Source: Strongylocentrotus droebachiensis
Taxonomy: Eukaryota; Echinodermata; Echinoidea; Camarodonta; Strongylocentrotidae
DNA: 64,000 bases
Reading direction: 5' to 3'
Assembly (NCBI GenBank): GCA_035222895.1
Contig: JAVYIG010002103.1
Location: forward strand, 186,001-250,000
The notes beneath the pieces were generated by a model. The model did no database searches and was not told the origin of the DNA. It saw nothing but the letters and a program-made list of their open reading frames with translations. Positions 26,726 to 32,599 of the stretch are shown here, one piece after another (positions within the stretch are counted from its first letter, which is position 1; each line of letters opens with the position of its first letter). The position numbers were made by a program, and so were the translations under genes.

Positions 26726-29700
26726 GAGTAGTATCATCATAATAATTATGATAATTTACAGTATCTTCATTTATCTTCATTTATCACTTTTGAACAGGTT
26801 CAAAAGTTATCCATAACAATTATTGATATAGAGGCGAATGATCAATCAGCATCACGTCACCTAGCCGGGTTTCTCTGTCTTCAGCCTTGTCTCATCGACC
26901 TGACGATTGAGCTCAACGATACGGATTGCGTACATAATGAATTCTACCATGAACTTGCTCGTCTTGCTTCTTCCTCAAAGGTCATTTCTAAGTTTTTTCA
27001 CTTTTTATCAAATTAGATCTTGCCATTGATACGTAGATAGATGAAATCGAAAGATGATATATTTTCTAGTACCCGAACAAGAAAAATCAGAAGTTTAACA
27101 TAGGACATAAGAATCTTTATTGATTAATGAGTCTTTGTGCTCTGGTATCCTTTGGTTTATGTCGGATATATGTTTTGAATGTGAAAATCATATGTTACAC
27201 TATTCATTACTTCTTTCTAACTTGCTCCAAAAAAAAAAAAATTGTAAGATTATATGTAATGACGTAGACACGTATTCAATGTAAACTTACATAGGCGGAT
27301 AAATCATTGAGTAACTCTCTTTCGAAAACCAAATATAAGTATGCAATAACCAGTCATTAATTCCACTTGAAATCGTTTTTAACCAATCATAAATAACTCT
27401 CCTGAATACATGAAAGCTTAACATTATAACAGAAATTAAAAATGGTATTCAATTTTGAGGTGAAAATCATCCTTGCCTGAAAGGTTCGAGGGTGGGGAGG
27501 GGGGGGGGGGGTGGAATGAATCACGGTAACATTTAATAAGTAATCAAGCCTGTATATATACACAAAGGGATCGTGGTACAGTAAATACAATTAAACAGTC
27601 CTAATTCTATTCCAGTGCATGTTTATACAAGTTTGTAGTATTCCTACAGTAAGTTAATCAAACCTCTGATTTAGAAAGAAGTACTTTTTGTCCTTGCCTT
27701 GTATTGTTACATTTACTATCAAATTGAAAAAATGTATTGCAGCTTTAGTTGCAGCTAACTCACTCTGGAAGCCATATTGGGATGGGGTACACGTGCAGTC
27801 AGTGACTGACATTACAGTAAACAAAAGTGAGAAGTGTAGGTCAATTCATGGCTGCTCAGTTTACAGGAGCCGGAATCCAGCAGGAGGCTGAACACTTGTG
27901 ATAGTAGGGATGGCAGCCTCCCGGATAGTAGGTAGTGAGGGTGTATTAACAGCTAATGTTGTATTCCATATTTTCACGGTACGTGGAAAGAAGGAATATT
28001 TAAAGGCATCTACAGTAGCATCTGGTACGTGAGTTTGAGGTGGTGGTCTATATAGTCTGCCGATGTAAGAGGCTGGAGCAATGGTATGTGGGAGTGGAAT
28101 ATTTGCTCCTGCAAAAAGACGGCGAGAGTGCAGTGCGTGGATCCTAAATTTAGATTTGAGACAAGCTGCAATGAAGAAGTGCTCTTCCCGTAGTCTCGAT
28201 GGATGAAACGAGTGGTGGCTTTCTTTACACTCTCAAGATCTCTAATACAGATGGATGTGTGAGGATCCAGACCTCATCGCCGTAGTCCATCTTTAGTCGC
28301 ACAAGGGCTTGGTAGGCTCTCTTCTTTATTTCTTTGGAGCAGATCGATAAAGTCTTCCTAAGAAATATCAGTGTGCAATAGGATGGTTTTGTGACGAATT
28401 AGCTGGCTGTGGAGGTTCTAACGTAAATCATTTGCTATCGTATAATAGCTCCCATATTTGTATTGACAGTTTTACGAGTTGTAATTATCTCTAATTTCTA
28501 AACAGATTGAAAAGCTCTGCATAGACTGCAACATGGAGAAAAATGATCCATCGGCATCTCGTGCCTTAGCAAAGTGTCTTTGTCTTCTGCCTTGTCTAAC
28601 CGACCTGACGGTGAAGGACTATAATAAACTAAGGCTACATGATGATTTCTACCAGGAGATTTATCTTCTTGCTTCTTTCTCAAAGGTAAGGTAACACAAA
28701 TAATTAAACATTGTTTATTTCTCTCGCGTTCCTGAAGAAAGATATTTTCGGCGACCAGGGGATTGGTTTCTGGGCCGAAGAACGCATTACACAGATAAAG
28801 TAAGGTTTTCATGAAAGCCTCGACTTTTAGAAAAAATGCCTTAAATAAAATCTGAAGACTGTAAAAGGCTACACTTTGTTTTAAATATGACCTTCGCTCC
28901 TTAGATCAAGTTGCTTTAAAACATTTGTCACATTGATTCTCTGAGGTATTTAAAGGAAATGGAATCTAAACAGTATGGTGGACAGGTTGTGAATAAAAGG
29001 TGACGATCTCAATAACAATATCACAACAGCATCGCATGATGATCTTATTATGATATTGCTAGTCTAGCTTCTTCCTCAGATATATAAAAACATTCATATT
29101 GTGGCAATTATAATTCTTTTACAATTAATGTCAATGACAAGTTTGCCATTTGTTTAAATGACTGCAATATAATCAGTGAAATAATTAAAAAAACAAATTA
29201 TAAAAAAAAGAATAAATGAAGAAAAATATGAAGACGTTCTATATTCAAGTCAACTGCAAAAAAAGACCTTTAAACACCAATTATATCAGTCTGCAGACCT
29301 ATTATTCACGTTTCTGACTATTAAGCATCACCCTCACCCCATCTTTTTATCTTTCTCTCTCTGTCATTTCCCCTCTCTATCTCCCTCTCTCTCTCTCTCT
29401 TCAGCCTTATATATCTATTTCTGTCTCTTTCTCTCTCTCTCTCTCCCCTCTTTCTCCCATAATCCATCATTCCCTCTTTCCTGATAATGACAATGACTTA
29501 CTTTGCATTCTAAGTTCTATAGCCTCGTGCCCGTTAATATAGTTGACATTTCTGGCCCTCCATTTGTATAATGTCCATACATGGTTACTATAGACATTAC
29601 CAATGTTGTATACATGTATCTCAGCAGCTCCACATGAGACTATTGCGGTTTTTTTTAACATTTGTTTTTAAATTACAGAGTCGTTTCTTCAAAGAAAATC

Positions 29701-31107
29701 TACATTGGAATATGTGGTCAGCCAAATTACGACAACAACAACGACGACAACAACGACAACAACAACGACACCAGCAACAACTCAGTGCATTTGCCCATTT
29801 GCAGACATCTGGTGTATTTTCTTCTGAACTCAACTCAACAGATGAGCCAACACAGGAACTCAATGAAGAATGTGCGCCGTGCGACGGGAGTTCATCAGTG
29901 ACATATTTATCAAGGTAGTATTACAAAAGCTGTTGCGGTATTAAATGTAGTACTCTCTTTTCTATTAAATATTTATTAATGTTGCCAAAAATTAAATGCA
30001 GTCATGTGTCCAAGTACTGAGTAGCATGTACTAATTTTGAAGGGAAATTGTTCCCCCCCCCCCCCCCCCCAAATGGCTGCGATATGTTAACGGTTCGGTT
30101 TTCTTTGTTTTGTTGCTATCGCCTCCCTTTTCCCTTCACTCCATCCAACTCTATTTCTCTATCTTTGTATCTCTCTCTCTCGCTCTCTCTTTCTCTTTTT
30201 TTTCCTCATACCCCCCCCCCTCTCTCTCTCTCTCTGTCTCTCTCCCTACATTGCCTTTTCATCGCCTCCCTTTTTCCTTCACTCCATCCAACTCTATTTC
30301 TCTATCTTTGTATCTCTCTCTCTCGCTCTCTCTTTCTCTTTTTTTTCCTCATACCCCCCCCCCCCCAGGCGCGTACGCAGGATTTTTTCAAGGGGGGGGG
30401 GGGGGGGTTTAACATTTATAAATCGGTCCGAACGACTCAGCCAGCCGCTGAATAAGCGGGGGGGGGGGGGGGGGGGTAAGAGGACACATTTTTTTTTTTT
30501 TTTTGTCCAAAAAAAAATCGCAACGACTCAGCCGACCGCTGAATAAAAAAAAATTAAAAAAAATCCAAAAGGGGGGGGGGGGTTTTAGGGGGTGTTTGGG
30601 GGGGTTTACACACACAAAATTACTAAAGGGGGGTTTAACCCCCCCACCCCCCCCTGCGTACGCGCCTGCCCCCCCCTCTCTCGCTCTGTCTCTCTCCCTA
30701 CATTGCCTTTTCATAACCTACAAAATTCAACGCTGTAATGTTTTGTACCTTGTAAGATTACTATCTGAAAGAAAAAAAATTGTGTATGCATCCAAACTTA
30801 ATAGTAGGAGCGGTTCTAGAAGAATACATATTTAGGGCGCTTTGGGGAGGGGGGAACTTGGGAGTTCTTGTATTCATTTAATACAAGTCTCGCAACATTC
30901 GGGAGGCTTGGAGAATTGTGGGGGACTTGAGCCCACCCCCCCCCCCCACTCAAACACTCCCACAACCACCGGTTCTTACACATATTATTATATTGAATGT
31001 TTGACACTAGAAATGAAGAAGCCAACACGGACCAAGGTGGGAGAGAGGAGGATCAAAGCTCGCCCCCAAGGAAGAGGAAAAAGAAGACAGACAGGGAGGC
31101 GCCTTGA
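1..31107 (+). CDS. NLR gene A (NACHT-LRR), 3' portion, 15 coding exons, 5' end outside window
   Basis: Predicted intracellular NOD-like receptor. Joined exons: 1-515, 1200-1361, 4046-4213, 6296-6729, 10580-10673, 11352-11504, 16891-17085, 20117-20311, 22092-22286, 25084-25278, 25859-26041, 26798-26980, 28506-28685, 29679-29914, 31011-31107. All junctions are AG/GT and the frame stays open for about 1,060 codons to TGA at 31105-31107; intron phases (0, or 2 followed by 2) agree at every join, which is strong support. The first exon holds the last part of the NACHT module (winged-helix signature [10 protein letters not shown]); the rest is leucine-rich repeats and a Gln/Arg-rich then basic tail. 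By family knowledge NACHT-LRR proteins sense microbial or stress ligands through the LRRs and oligomerise through NACHT. The effector domain and Walker motifs must lie upstream of position 1. Splicing is inferred from sequence only; array copies may be used selectively. Confidence 0.78.
398..885 (+). repeat. Tandem duplication of the exon 1 end and donor (398-615 copied at 664-885)
   Basis: The segment 664-885 repeats 398-615: the same GGTCGGACAG start, the same run up to the GTGAGATTT donor, and the same downstream intron text. In the second copy a small length change near 675-690 shifts the frame and no splice acceptor precedes it, so it is a pseudo-exon lying in the intron. The functional donor is taken to be the first copy, since its reading frame is continuous with the window start. 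Confidence 0.8.
1200..1361 (+). CDS. NLR gene A exon 2: LRR exon (54 codons, phase 0-0)
   Basis: Preceded by a pyrimidine-rich tract and CAG (1197-1199) and followed by GTATGG. Reads [10 protein letters not shown]... and contains [20 protein letters not shown], a leucine-rich repeat of the same design (LxSLEL, then HDDFY) as the array exons further downstream. It enters and leaves in phase 0, matching exon 1 and exon 3. A 25-base G run (1421-1445) sits in the following intron. Confidence 0.75.
2050..3078 (+). mobile_element. LINE 3' fragment with C-terminal RT-protein remnant and repeated tail
   Basis: Around 2090-2330 the plus strand reads [20 protein letters not shown] and then a stretch with LPQ.R and LRNS motifs. 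This is the C-terminal signature after the reverse transcriptase in several non-LTR retrotransposon clades (leucines, then SRR..L...FAKSLL). It is followed by a pyrimidine-rich 3' UTR-like stretch, a roughly 75-bp tandem duplication near 2869-3006, and a terminal tail of short repeats (TTGAATTCAATTGAATTGAA, 3058-3077). It lies in the intron between exons 2 and 3 of gene A in sense orientation. It is truncated and noncoding now. Exact clade not assigned. Confidence 0.55.
3350..3885 (-). mobile_element. LINE remnant with zinc-binding RT-associated domain (zf-RVT-like)
   Basis: On the minus strand, 3873-3670 encodes a peptide with [20 protein letters not shown], then [16 protein letters not shown]. 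This matches the Cys-x2-Cys...His motif of the zinc-binding domain that follows reverse transcriptase in L1-like and related elements; the final Cys is lost. Frame interruptions follow toward 3350. It lies in the intron of gene A, antisense to the gene. A pseudogene fragment, not a host gene. Confidence 0.6.
4046..4213 (+). CDS. NLR gene A exon 3: LRR exon (56 codons, phase 0-0)
   Basis: Acceptor ATTATAG ends at 4045 and donor GTGAGC starts at 4214. The translation begins [20 protein letters not shown] and contains [19 protein letters not shown], a canonical LxxLxLxxNxF repeat. The IERLS start and the [12 protein letters not shown] segment are the same design as the array exons (VQKLS..., ASRDLARFL), so this is an older, diverged member of the same exon family. 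Confidence 0.78.
4926..5125. repeat. Dispersed repeat fragment with small inverted repeat, related to 60440-60600
   Basis: The segment holds an inverted pair (CTGCAAGCCGG near 5010 and CCGGCTTGCAG near 5069). Its reverse complement resembles 60510-60560 (GGCTTGCAGCAGGTAGG). Open frames here show no family signature and no splice support, so I treat it as an interspersed repeat, not a gene. Confidence 0.3.
5412..5570. repeat. Solo terminus of the GCGTACGCAGGATTTT element with poly-G runs
   Basis: GCGTACGCAGGATTTTTTCA at 5417-5436 followed by a G run and AAGAGGACA is nearly the same as 30370 onward, where a complete TIR element is present. A second G run occurs at about 5546-5561. No matching opposite end was found nearby, so this is a truncated copy. 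Confidence 0.5.
6296..6729 (+). CDS. NLR gene A exon 4: long LRR exon (phase 0 to 2)
   Basis: Acceptor CATAG ends at 6295 and the donor GTAAGA starts at 6730, leaving two bases of a codon. It encodes about 144 residues with LRR-like segments ([45 protein letters not shown]) and a strongly acidic insert (DEDDYEP..., DPDEDEEY). Phase and size match the long exons of gene B (518-539 nt, phase 0 to 2), so it is the counterpart of that exon type. Confidence 0.8.
7233..8872 (+). mobile_element. PIF/Harbinger-related TIR element, 1,640 bp, GC-rich
   Basis: Ends are inverted repeats: CACTATGTTCCCGGCGGCC at the left and its complement GGCCGCCGGGAACATAGTG at the right, flanked by TTA and TAT (TA shared). 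GC content is visibly far above the surroundings. Inside, the plus strand near 7890-8000 reads [20 protein letters not shown] and then [15 protein letters not shown], the N-terminal helix region of PIF/Harbinger nuclease-type transposases. The frame is then lost in Ser/Gln/Ala-rich text and no catalytic DDE region follows, so it is a non-autonomous, decayed copy. Subterminal regions carry many short CACGG/CCGTG motifs in both orientations. It sits in intron 4 of gene A. Confidence 0.65.
7890..8160 (+). pseudogene. Truncated Harbinger-type transposase N-terminal region
   Basis: Plus-strand reading gives [20 protein letters not shown] with the following [10 protein letters not shown], resembling the conserved segment upstream of the DDE nuclease core in Harbinger transposases (usual proteins are about 350-450 residues). 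Only some 45 residues are recognisable before the sequence drifts into low-complexity Ser/Ala/Gln text and stops at 8161. No promoter or splice evidence. It is carried within the TIR element 7233-8872. Confidence 0.55.
9070..9355 (-). mobile_element. Truncated MITE copy (same family as 38797-39181)
   Basis: The reverse complement of this stretch aligns with 38797-39120 over most of its length, including CATGCTTCAATCATAATTAT against CATGCTGCAATGATAATTAT and the ACAGTCTATTGGGG block. The AAAGGGAT terminus is present at 9355, while the other end is missing near 9070. In both copies one frame stays open for about 65 codons with similar translations. Confidence 0.6.
9993..10121. repeat. 129-bp foldback (inverted repeat) element
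   Basis: The outer arms ATGATGCACAG (9993-10003) and CTGTGCATCAT (10111-10121) are perfect. Inner arms continue with small gaps (GTGTGCAC / GTGCACAC and GGTACCTTTGAAT / ATTCAAAGGTACC), leaving a roughly 12-base loop near 10053. A nearly complete hairpin of this kind is typical of a small foldback MITE. Low-complexity AT sequence (10160-10400) follows. Confidence 0.75.
10580..10673 (+). CDS. NLR gene A exon 5: short LRR exon (phase 2 to 0)
   Basis: Acceptor CTGTGCAG ends at 10579. The first base completes the TG left by exon 4 to give Cys, then [20 protein letters not shown] continues in frame to ACCAG and a GTATAT donor at 10674. It is 94 nt (1 plus 31 codons), close to the 97-nt short exon of gene B (56799-56703), and restores phase 0. 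The joined text LNKLCVAHC fits an LRR strand. Confidence 0.75.
11352..11504 (+). CDS. NLR gene A exon 6: LRR exon (51 codons, phase 0-0)
   Basis: Acceptor TTAACAG ends at 11351; donor GTAATT at 11505. It reads [20 protein letters not shown] and then [19 protein letters not shown], an LRR of the same architecture as exon 2 (SLADALC versus SRDLADVIC). The phases fit exons 5 and 7. Confidence 0.75.
11505..14399. other. Intron 6, proximal part: no gene seen
   Basis: AT-rich intronic sequence. Contains a C run near 12012 and a (TG)n microsatellite at about 13350-13415 followed by a G run. Short open frames on both strands have no recognisable domains and no splice support. Confidence 0.5.
15894..16073 (+). 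pseudogene. Dead LRR exon copy in the array
   Basis: Begins after TTTTCAACAG with ATTGAAGAGCTATTA and keeps the ATGATCCATCAG...CGTGACCTAGCCAGG text of its neighbours. A one-base loss near 15926 shifts the frame, in-frame stops follow, and the donor is AAAGGC instead of AAAGGT. It cannot be spliced productively, so it is left out of the gene A model. Confidence 0.8.
16891..17085 (+). CDS. NLR gene A exon 7: array LRR exon (65 codons, phase 0-0)
   Basis: Acceptor TTCAACAG, donor GTAATT. Begins [20 protein letters not shown], contains [14 protein letters not shown] and ends IARLASFSK. The LxxLxI repeat core and the HDEFY motif are shared with all array members. Differs from exons 8-10 mainly at amino-acid-changing sites in the stretch after LTIGL. 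Confidence 0.82.
17456..19605. mobile_element. About 2.15-kb noncoding insertion between two array units
   Basis: In the sister unit, GTGATTATT is followed directly by TCCATTTGAAATCG (20670-20692); here the two halves are separated by about 2.15 kb (17455 to 19606), so this block is an insertion or a local rearrangement. It starts near an almost perfect small palindrome (CAATGACGAATATCGTCATT). Inside, stretches such as CCCCCAGAACGATC / GATCGTTCTGGGGG and GTCAAGGGGG recur in both orientations. No coding domain and no clear TIR or target duplication was found. Confidence 0.5.
20117..20311 (+). CDS. NLR gene A exon 8: array LRR exon (65 codons, phase 0-0)
   Basis: Acceptor TTCAACAG, donor GTAATT. 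Reads [20 protein letters not shown], then [20 protein letters not shown] and ends SARLASYSK. The first half is identical at nucleotide level to exon 9; the second half carries five amino-acid-changing differences. Confidence 0.82.
22092..22286 (+). CDS. NLR gene A exon 9: array LRR exon (65 codons, phase 0-0)
   Basis: Acceptor TTCAACAG. The exon's last base is A in place of G (TCAAAA|GTAATT), which should weaken its donor compared with the sister exons. Reads [20 protein letters not shown] in its variable half and ends ASSSK. Flanking introns are almost the same as those of exon 8. Confidence 0.8.
23627..24644. mobile_element. 1,018-bp noncoding TIR transposon with ATAT target duplication
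   Basis: Terminal inverted repeats CGTCGGCCTTATGCCGAAAG... and ...CTTTTGGCATAAGGCCGACG (about 24 bp, one mismatch) bound the element, flanked by ATAT (23623-23626 and 24645-24648). The duplicated unit at 21650 has the uninterrupted site CCTTATATGACCCC, proving insertion after duplication. No coding frame. The motif AAGGCCCTTTTGG and variants recur several times inside, in both orientations (for example near 23845, 23925, 24448 and 24485). The superfamily cannot be named from the ends alone. Confidence 0.88.
25084..25278 (+). CDS. NLR gene A exon 10: array LRR exon (65 codons, phase 0-0)
   Basis: Acceptor TTTTCAACAG, donor GTAATT. Differs from exon 8 at only three sites, all changing the residue (N to I, K to N, Y to S). 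Just after the donor the intron jumps (about 25300) to the text that normally lies near the end of a unit, so about 1 kb of intron was deleted or lost by unequal exchange. Confidence 0.82.
25859..26041 (+). CDS. NLR gene A exon 11: array LRR exon (61 codons, phase 0-0)
   Basis: Acceptor TTTTCAACAG; donor is GTCATT, weaker than the GTAATT of exons 7-10. Reads [20 protein letters not shown], then [20 protein letters not shown]. Four codons shorter than exons 7-10 in the variable loop after LTIG. A long AGT microsatellite (about 25680-25790) precedes it. Confidence 0.8.
26480..26652. repeat. Foreign segment replacing intron text; shares about 50 bp with 7170-7222
   Basis: Other units run from the GAGGTGA intron text through a G run to the AGT microsatellite; here that part is replaced by about 170 bp of unrelated sequence. 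Its end (AATGCCTCCTGTTCATCCAA, then CGTGAACA.ATACCACACAAA) is the reverse complement of the sequence directly left of the Harbinger-like element at 7233. Probably a copy of a further dispersed repeat. Confidence 0.5.
26798..26980 (+). CDS. NLR gene A exon 12: array LRR exon (61 codons, phase 0-0)
   Basis: Acceptor TTTTGAACAG, donor GTCATT. Reads [20 protein letters not shown], then [20 protein letters not shown]. Its closest relative is exon 11; the two differ at about eleven codons that change the residue and one that does not. Confidence 0.8.
27740..28440 (-). mobile_element. LINE C-terminal fragment inserted in an array unit
   Basis: On the minus strand (28340 downward) the sequence reads [20 protein letters not shown] and, after a one-base loss, [20 protein letters not shown] and [12 protein letters not shown]. 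This is the classic tail of non-LTR retrotransposon ORF2 (Y.xLVRP.LeYg..VWDPht...dle.VqrraaRFi..dY). Later text still shows [12 protein letters not shown] residues. Frameshifts and stops make it dead. It lies in the intron before exon 13, antisense to gene A. Confidence 0.7.
28506..28685 (+). CDS. NLR gene A exon 13: last array LRR exon (60 codons, phase 0-0)
   Basis: Acceptor TCTAAACAG; strong donor GTAAGG. Reads [20 protein letters not shown], then [20 protein letters not shown] and ends LASFSK. The most diverged intact array member, starting IEK as in exon 3, which suggests it is an older copy. Confidence 0.8.
29005..29092 (+). pseudogene. Remnant of another LRR exon
   Basis: CAACAGCATCGCATGATGAT followed by TTATTATGATATTGCTAGTC and TAGCTTCTTCCTCAGA reproduces in shortened form the ...CATGATGAATTCTAC..GAAATTGCTCGTCTTGCTTCTTCCTCAAAG end of the array exons. 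No splice sites and no open frame. Confidence 0.5.
29340..29465. repeat. Pyrimidine-rich (CT)n tract
   Basis: Long runs of CTCTCT on the plus strand in the intron before exon 14. No gene content. Confidence 0.8.
29679..29914 (+). CDS. NLR gene A exon 14: Gln/Arg-rich linker exon (phase 0 to 2)
   Basis: Acceptor AAATTACAG; donor GTAGTA leaves two bases. Encodes [20 protein letters not shown], a Q/R run (about 22 residues of Gln, Arg, His), then an acidic Ser/Thr-rich stretch ([20 protein letters not shown]). No LRR pattern. A CAA/CGA trinucleotide tract explains the low complexity. It is likely a flexible C-terminal tail after the LRR array. Confidence 0.7.
30119..30360. repeat. Two-copy tandem repeat of about 143 bp in a CT-rich tract
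   Basis: The block CGCCTCCCTTTT...CCATCCAACTCTATTTCTC through TTTTTTTTCCTCATACCCCC occurs at about 30119-30217 and again at about 30262-30360, nearly unchanged, separated by (CT)n. Noncoding despite long Ser/Leu frames. Confidence 0.8.
30366..30668. mobile_element. 303-bp MITE with CAGGCGCGTACGCAG terminal inverted repeats
   Basis: CAGGCGCGTACGCAG (30366-30380) and its exact complement CTGCGTACGCGCCTG (30654-30668) bound a segment full of G runs and A runs. The interior also repeats its own start (the AAGAGGACA and AACGACTCAGCC motifs occur twice). A solo end with the same motif lies at 5412. Intronic in gene A. Confidence 0.75.
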
Positions 31108-31112
31108 TATGG
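31011..31112 (+). CDS. NLR gene A exon 15: terminal coding exon with basic tail
   Basis: Acceptor GACACTAG. The first base completes AGA (Arg) from exon 14; the frame then reads [20 protein letters not shown], then [11 protein letters not shown] and a TGA at 31105-31107. The cluster PPRKRKKK looks like a classical monopartite nuclear localisation signal. A GTAAGC donor follows at 31113, so a small 3'-UTR intron is likely. In another frame the exon stays open to that donor, but this would require a different phase from exon 14. Confidence 0.65.
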
Positions 31113-32005
31113 GTAAGCACTTGGCTGCCATATTTCTTATAAATTCTAAATGAATTATACTTTTACTTTTGGAGTTTGGAATTAGTTCAGGATGATTTTT
31201 AAACATCATTCTGTTTCAGAATTCAACATTGGGTCCTACTGAACGTATCAAAATGCAGACATTTGAAACGATAGGGTCTACTTATCTTGTAGACTATTCT
31301 GCCATTAAAAACAATCTGTGATGACTGCATATTCAGGGCGTTCCAAAAGAAAAAAAAGGAGATTTCGATTGGCAACATCTTAAAAAGTAATTCACCATCG
31401 TCAAAGAAGAAATAGGATTTACTATAATCGCAACACCTACACAAAATATATTGAGTATTATTTAGTACTCTTTCAGATTTTGTTTTTAAAACTCGGGATT
31501 GTGCAGAAGTGCTTTCTTGGCTACGATTTAGCAAAATTAATTTACCGTTTATGATATTCGTGCGTCCATCTCTCCTAAATTATAATTGTATTTCCCTATG
31601 TGTAATTTTATTATATTTGTAAATAAACTAAAGGGAAGAAGGGAAACAATTGAAAATGGTAAGGATTTGTTTAAACACTTCTAACCTATTGTTATCAGTC
31701 AAATATCACAGACAGACATGATCTTAAACTTGTCTTTATTTCTTTTGTTTAATGGTAAGATAAAAATGTTGTTTGGATGCCCCAATAGTTTACTCCACTG
31801 AAGAAAATACTTTATGCATCGCAAATCTGTCATCAATATTGATTTCATGACAACAATAGCACTAATTATTACGAGTAAGAAGTACACATACATTATTATG
31901 TTCCCATAGTTACAGTACGTGTTAACCGTATTAACAAATACAGAGGAATCATCGGGATTTGTACTTAAATGATCTCTCTTTTTTCTTACGTTCTCAATCT
32001 TTCAG

Positions 32006-32060
32006 ATGAAGACACCATTCGCCTAGATTGAGTCTTGACTGTTCATCTCCACCAATTTAG
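32006..32060 (+). other. Possible 3'-UTR exon of gene A
   Basis: A pyrimidine-rich acceptor (TCAATCTTTCAG, ending 32005) follows the GTAAGC donor at 31113. If joined, the stop codon at 31105 lies only a few bases before the junction. No canonical AATAAA is visible close downstream, so the 3' end given is arbitrary. Confidence 0.3.
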
Positions 32061-32230
32061 TTCGAAGAATTCTATGCTCGGAAATAGAATATAAAACACT
32101 TTACATACATTTATTTATCAATTTTCATTTACCCTTGTACACTGTCTTCGGTCACTTGATAAAATCCACACTGCTTCATACGTTATTGATGACTATAAAT
32201 GATAACTTAATTAACTTATATCAAGTCGTT

Positions 32231-32575
32231 CTTACAGGTATAGACCAGTTCTGGTCATGCGATTGCATTGTGAAAGAAACCTTGTGGAATTCTGGAATCA
32301 TCAAACGGATAAGAAATTTGGCCCAGGCTTGGTAAAGTTACAAGCACCGTACAAAGAAAGATGTATATGGGACTACGCGATATTAATCCAGTCCGGATAG
32401 ATATAATAATTTATTAAATATATCAATCAGTAGGCGGTTTCCCGGCAAATTTTGTATCATCACGTATTCGTCAAAACGTATTATTTCACCTGATTGGAAA
32501 TAAGAGCTTCCGTTTCATATTTTTAAAGGAGGGGGGGGGGGGGGGGGGGGTCCAAAACTGGTCTATACCTTTAAG
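32231..32575. mobile_element. 345-bp TIR element (TATAGACCAGTT termini)
   Basis: CTTACAGGTATAGACCAGTT (32231-32250) is mirrored by AACTGGTCTATACCTTTAAG (32556-32575). The interior TGCGATTGCATTGTGAAAGA block (32259-32278) recurs at about 55598-55617 with further matches downstream, identifying a dispersed family. A 20-base G run lies just inside the right end. Confidence 0.75.
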
Positions 32576-32599
32576 TTTTAAGAGAGGCTTACCATTATG

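Larger units (their letters stand above)
14400..28700 (+). repeat. Tandem array of LRR-exon units (about 0.6-2 kb each)
   Basis: The same module recurs: a G run with flanking AAATGAAT text, an intron stretch ending GGGATCGGAG, an AGT trinucleotide run, a TTTCACTTTTCAACAG acceptor, one in-frame LRR exon, a GTAATTTCTAAGG donor, then AT-rich intron. Intact exons are at 16891, 20117, 22092, 25084, 25859, 26798 and 28506 (starts). A dead exon is at 15894, and an intron half-unit without exon is at 14400-14745. The 19951-21655 and 21926-23626 blocks are nearly identical over about 1.7 kb including introns, so these copies are recent or homogenised. The unit at 25084 has its downstream intron truncated (junction near 25300). 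Confidence 0.85.

Noticed and set aside
30048-30455. 135-codon Ser/Leu/Pro-rich frame
   Set aside because: Encoded by a tandem CT-rich repeat and homopolymer runs.
31011-31153. Alternative frame ([10 protein letters not shown]...) through the last exon of gene A
   Set aside because: Would need a different phase from exon 14; the phase-consistent frame gives a sensible acidic-then-basic tail and a stop.
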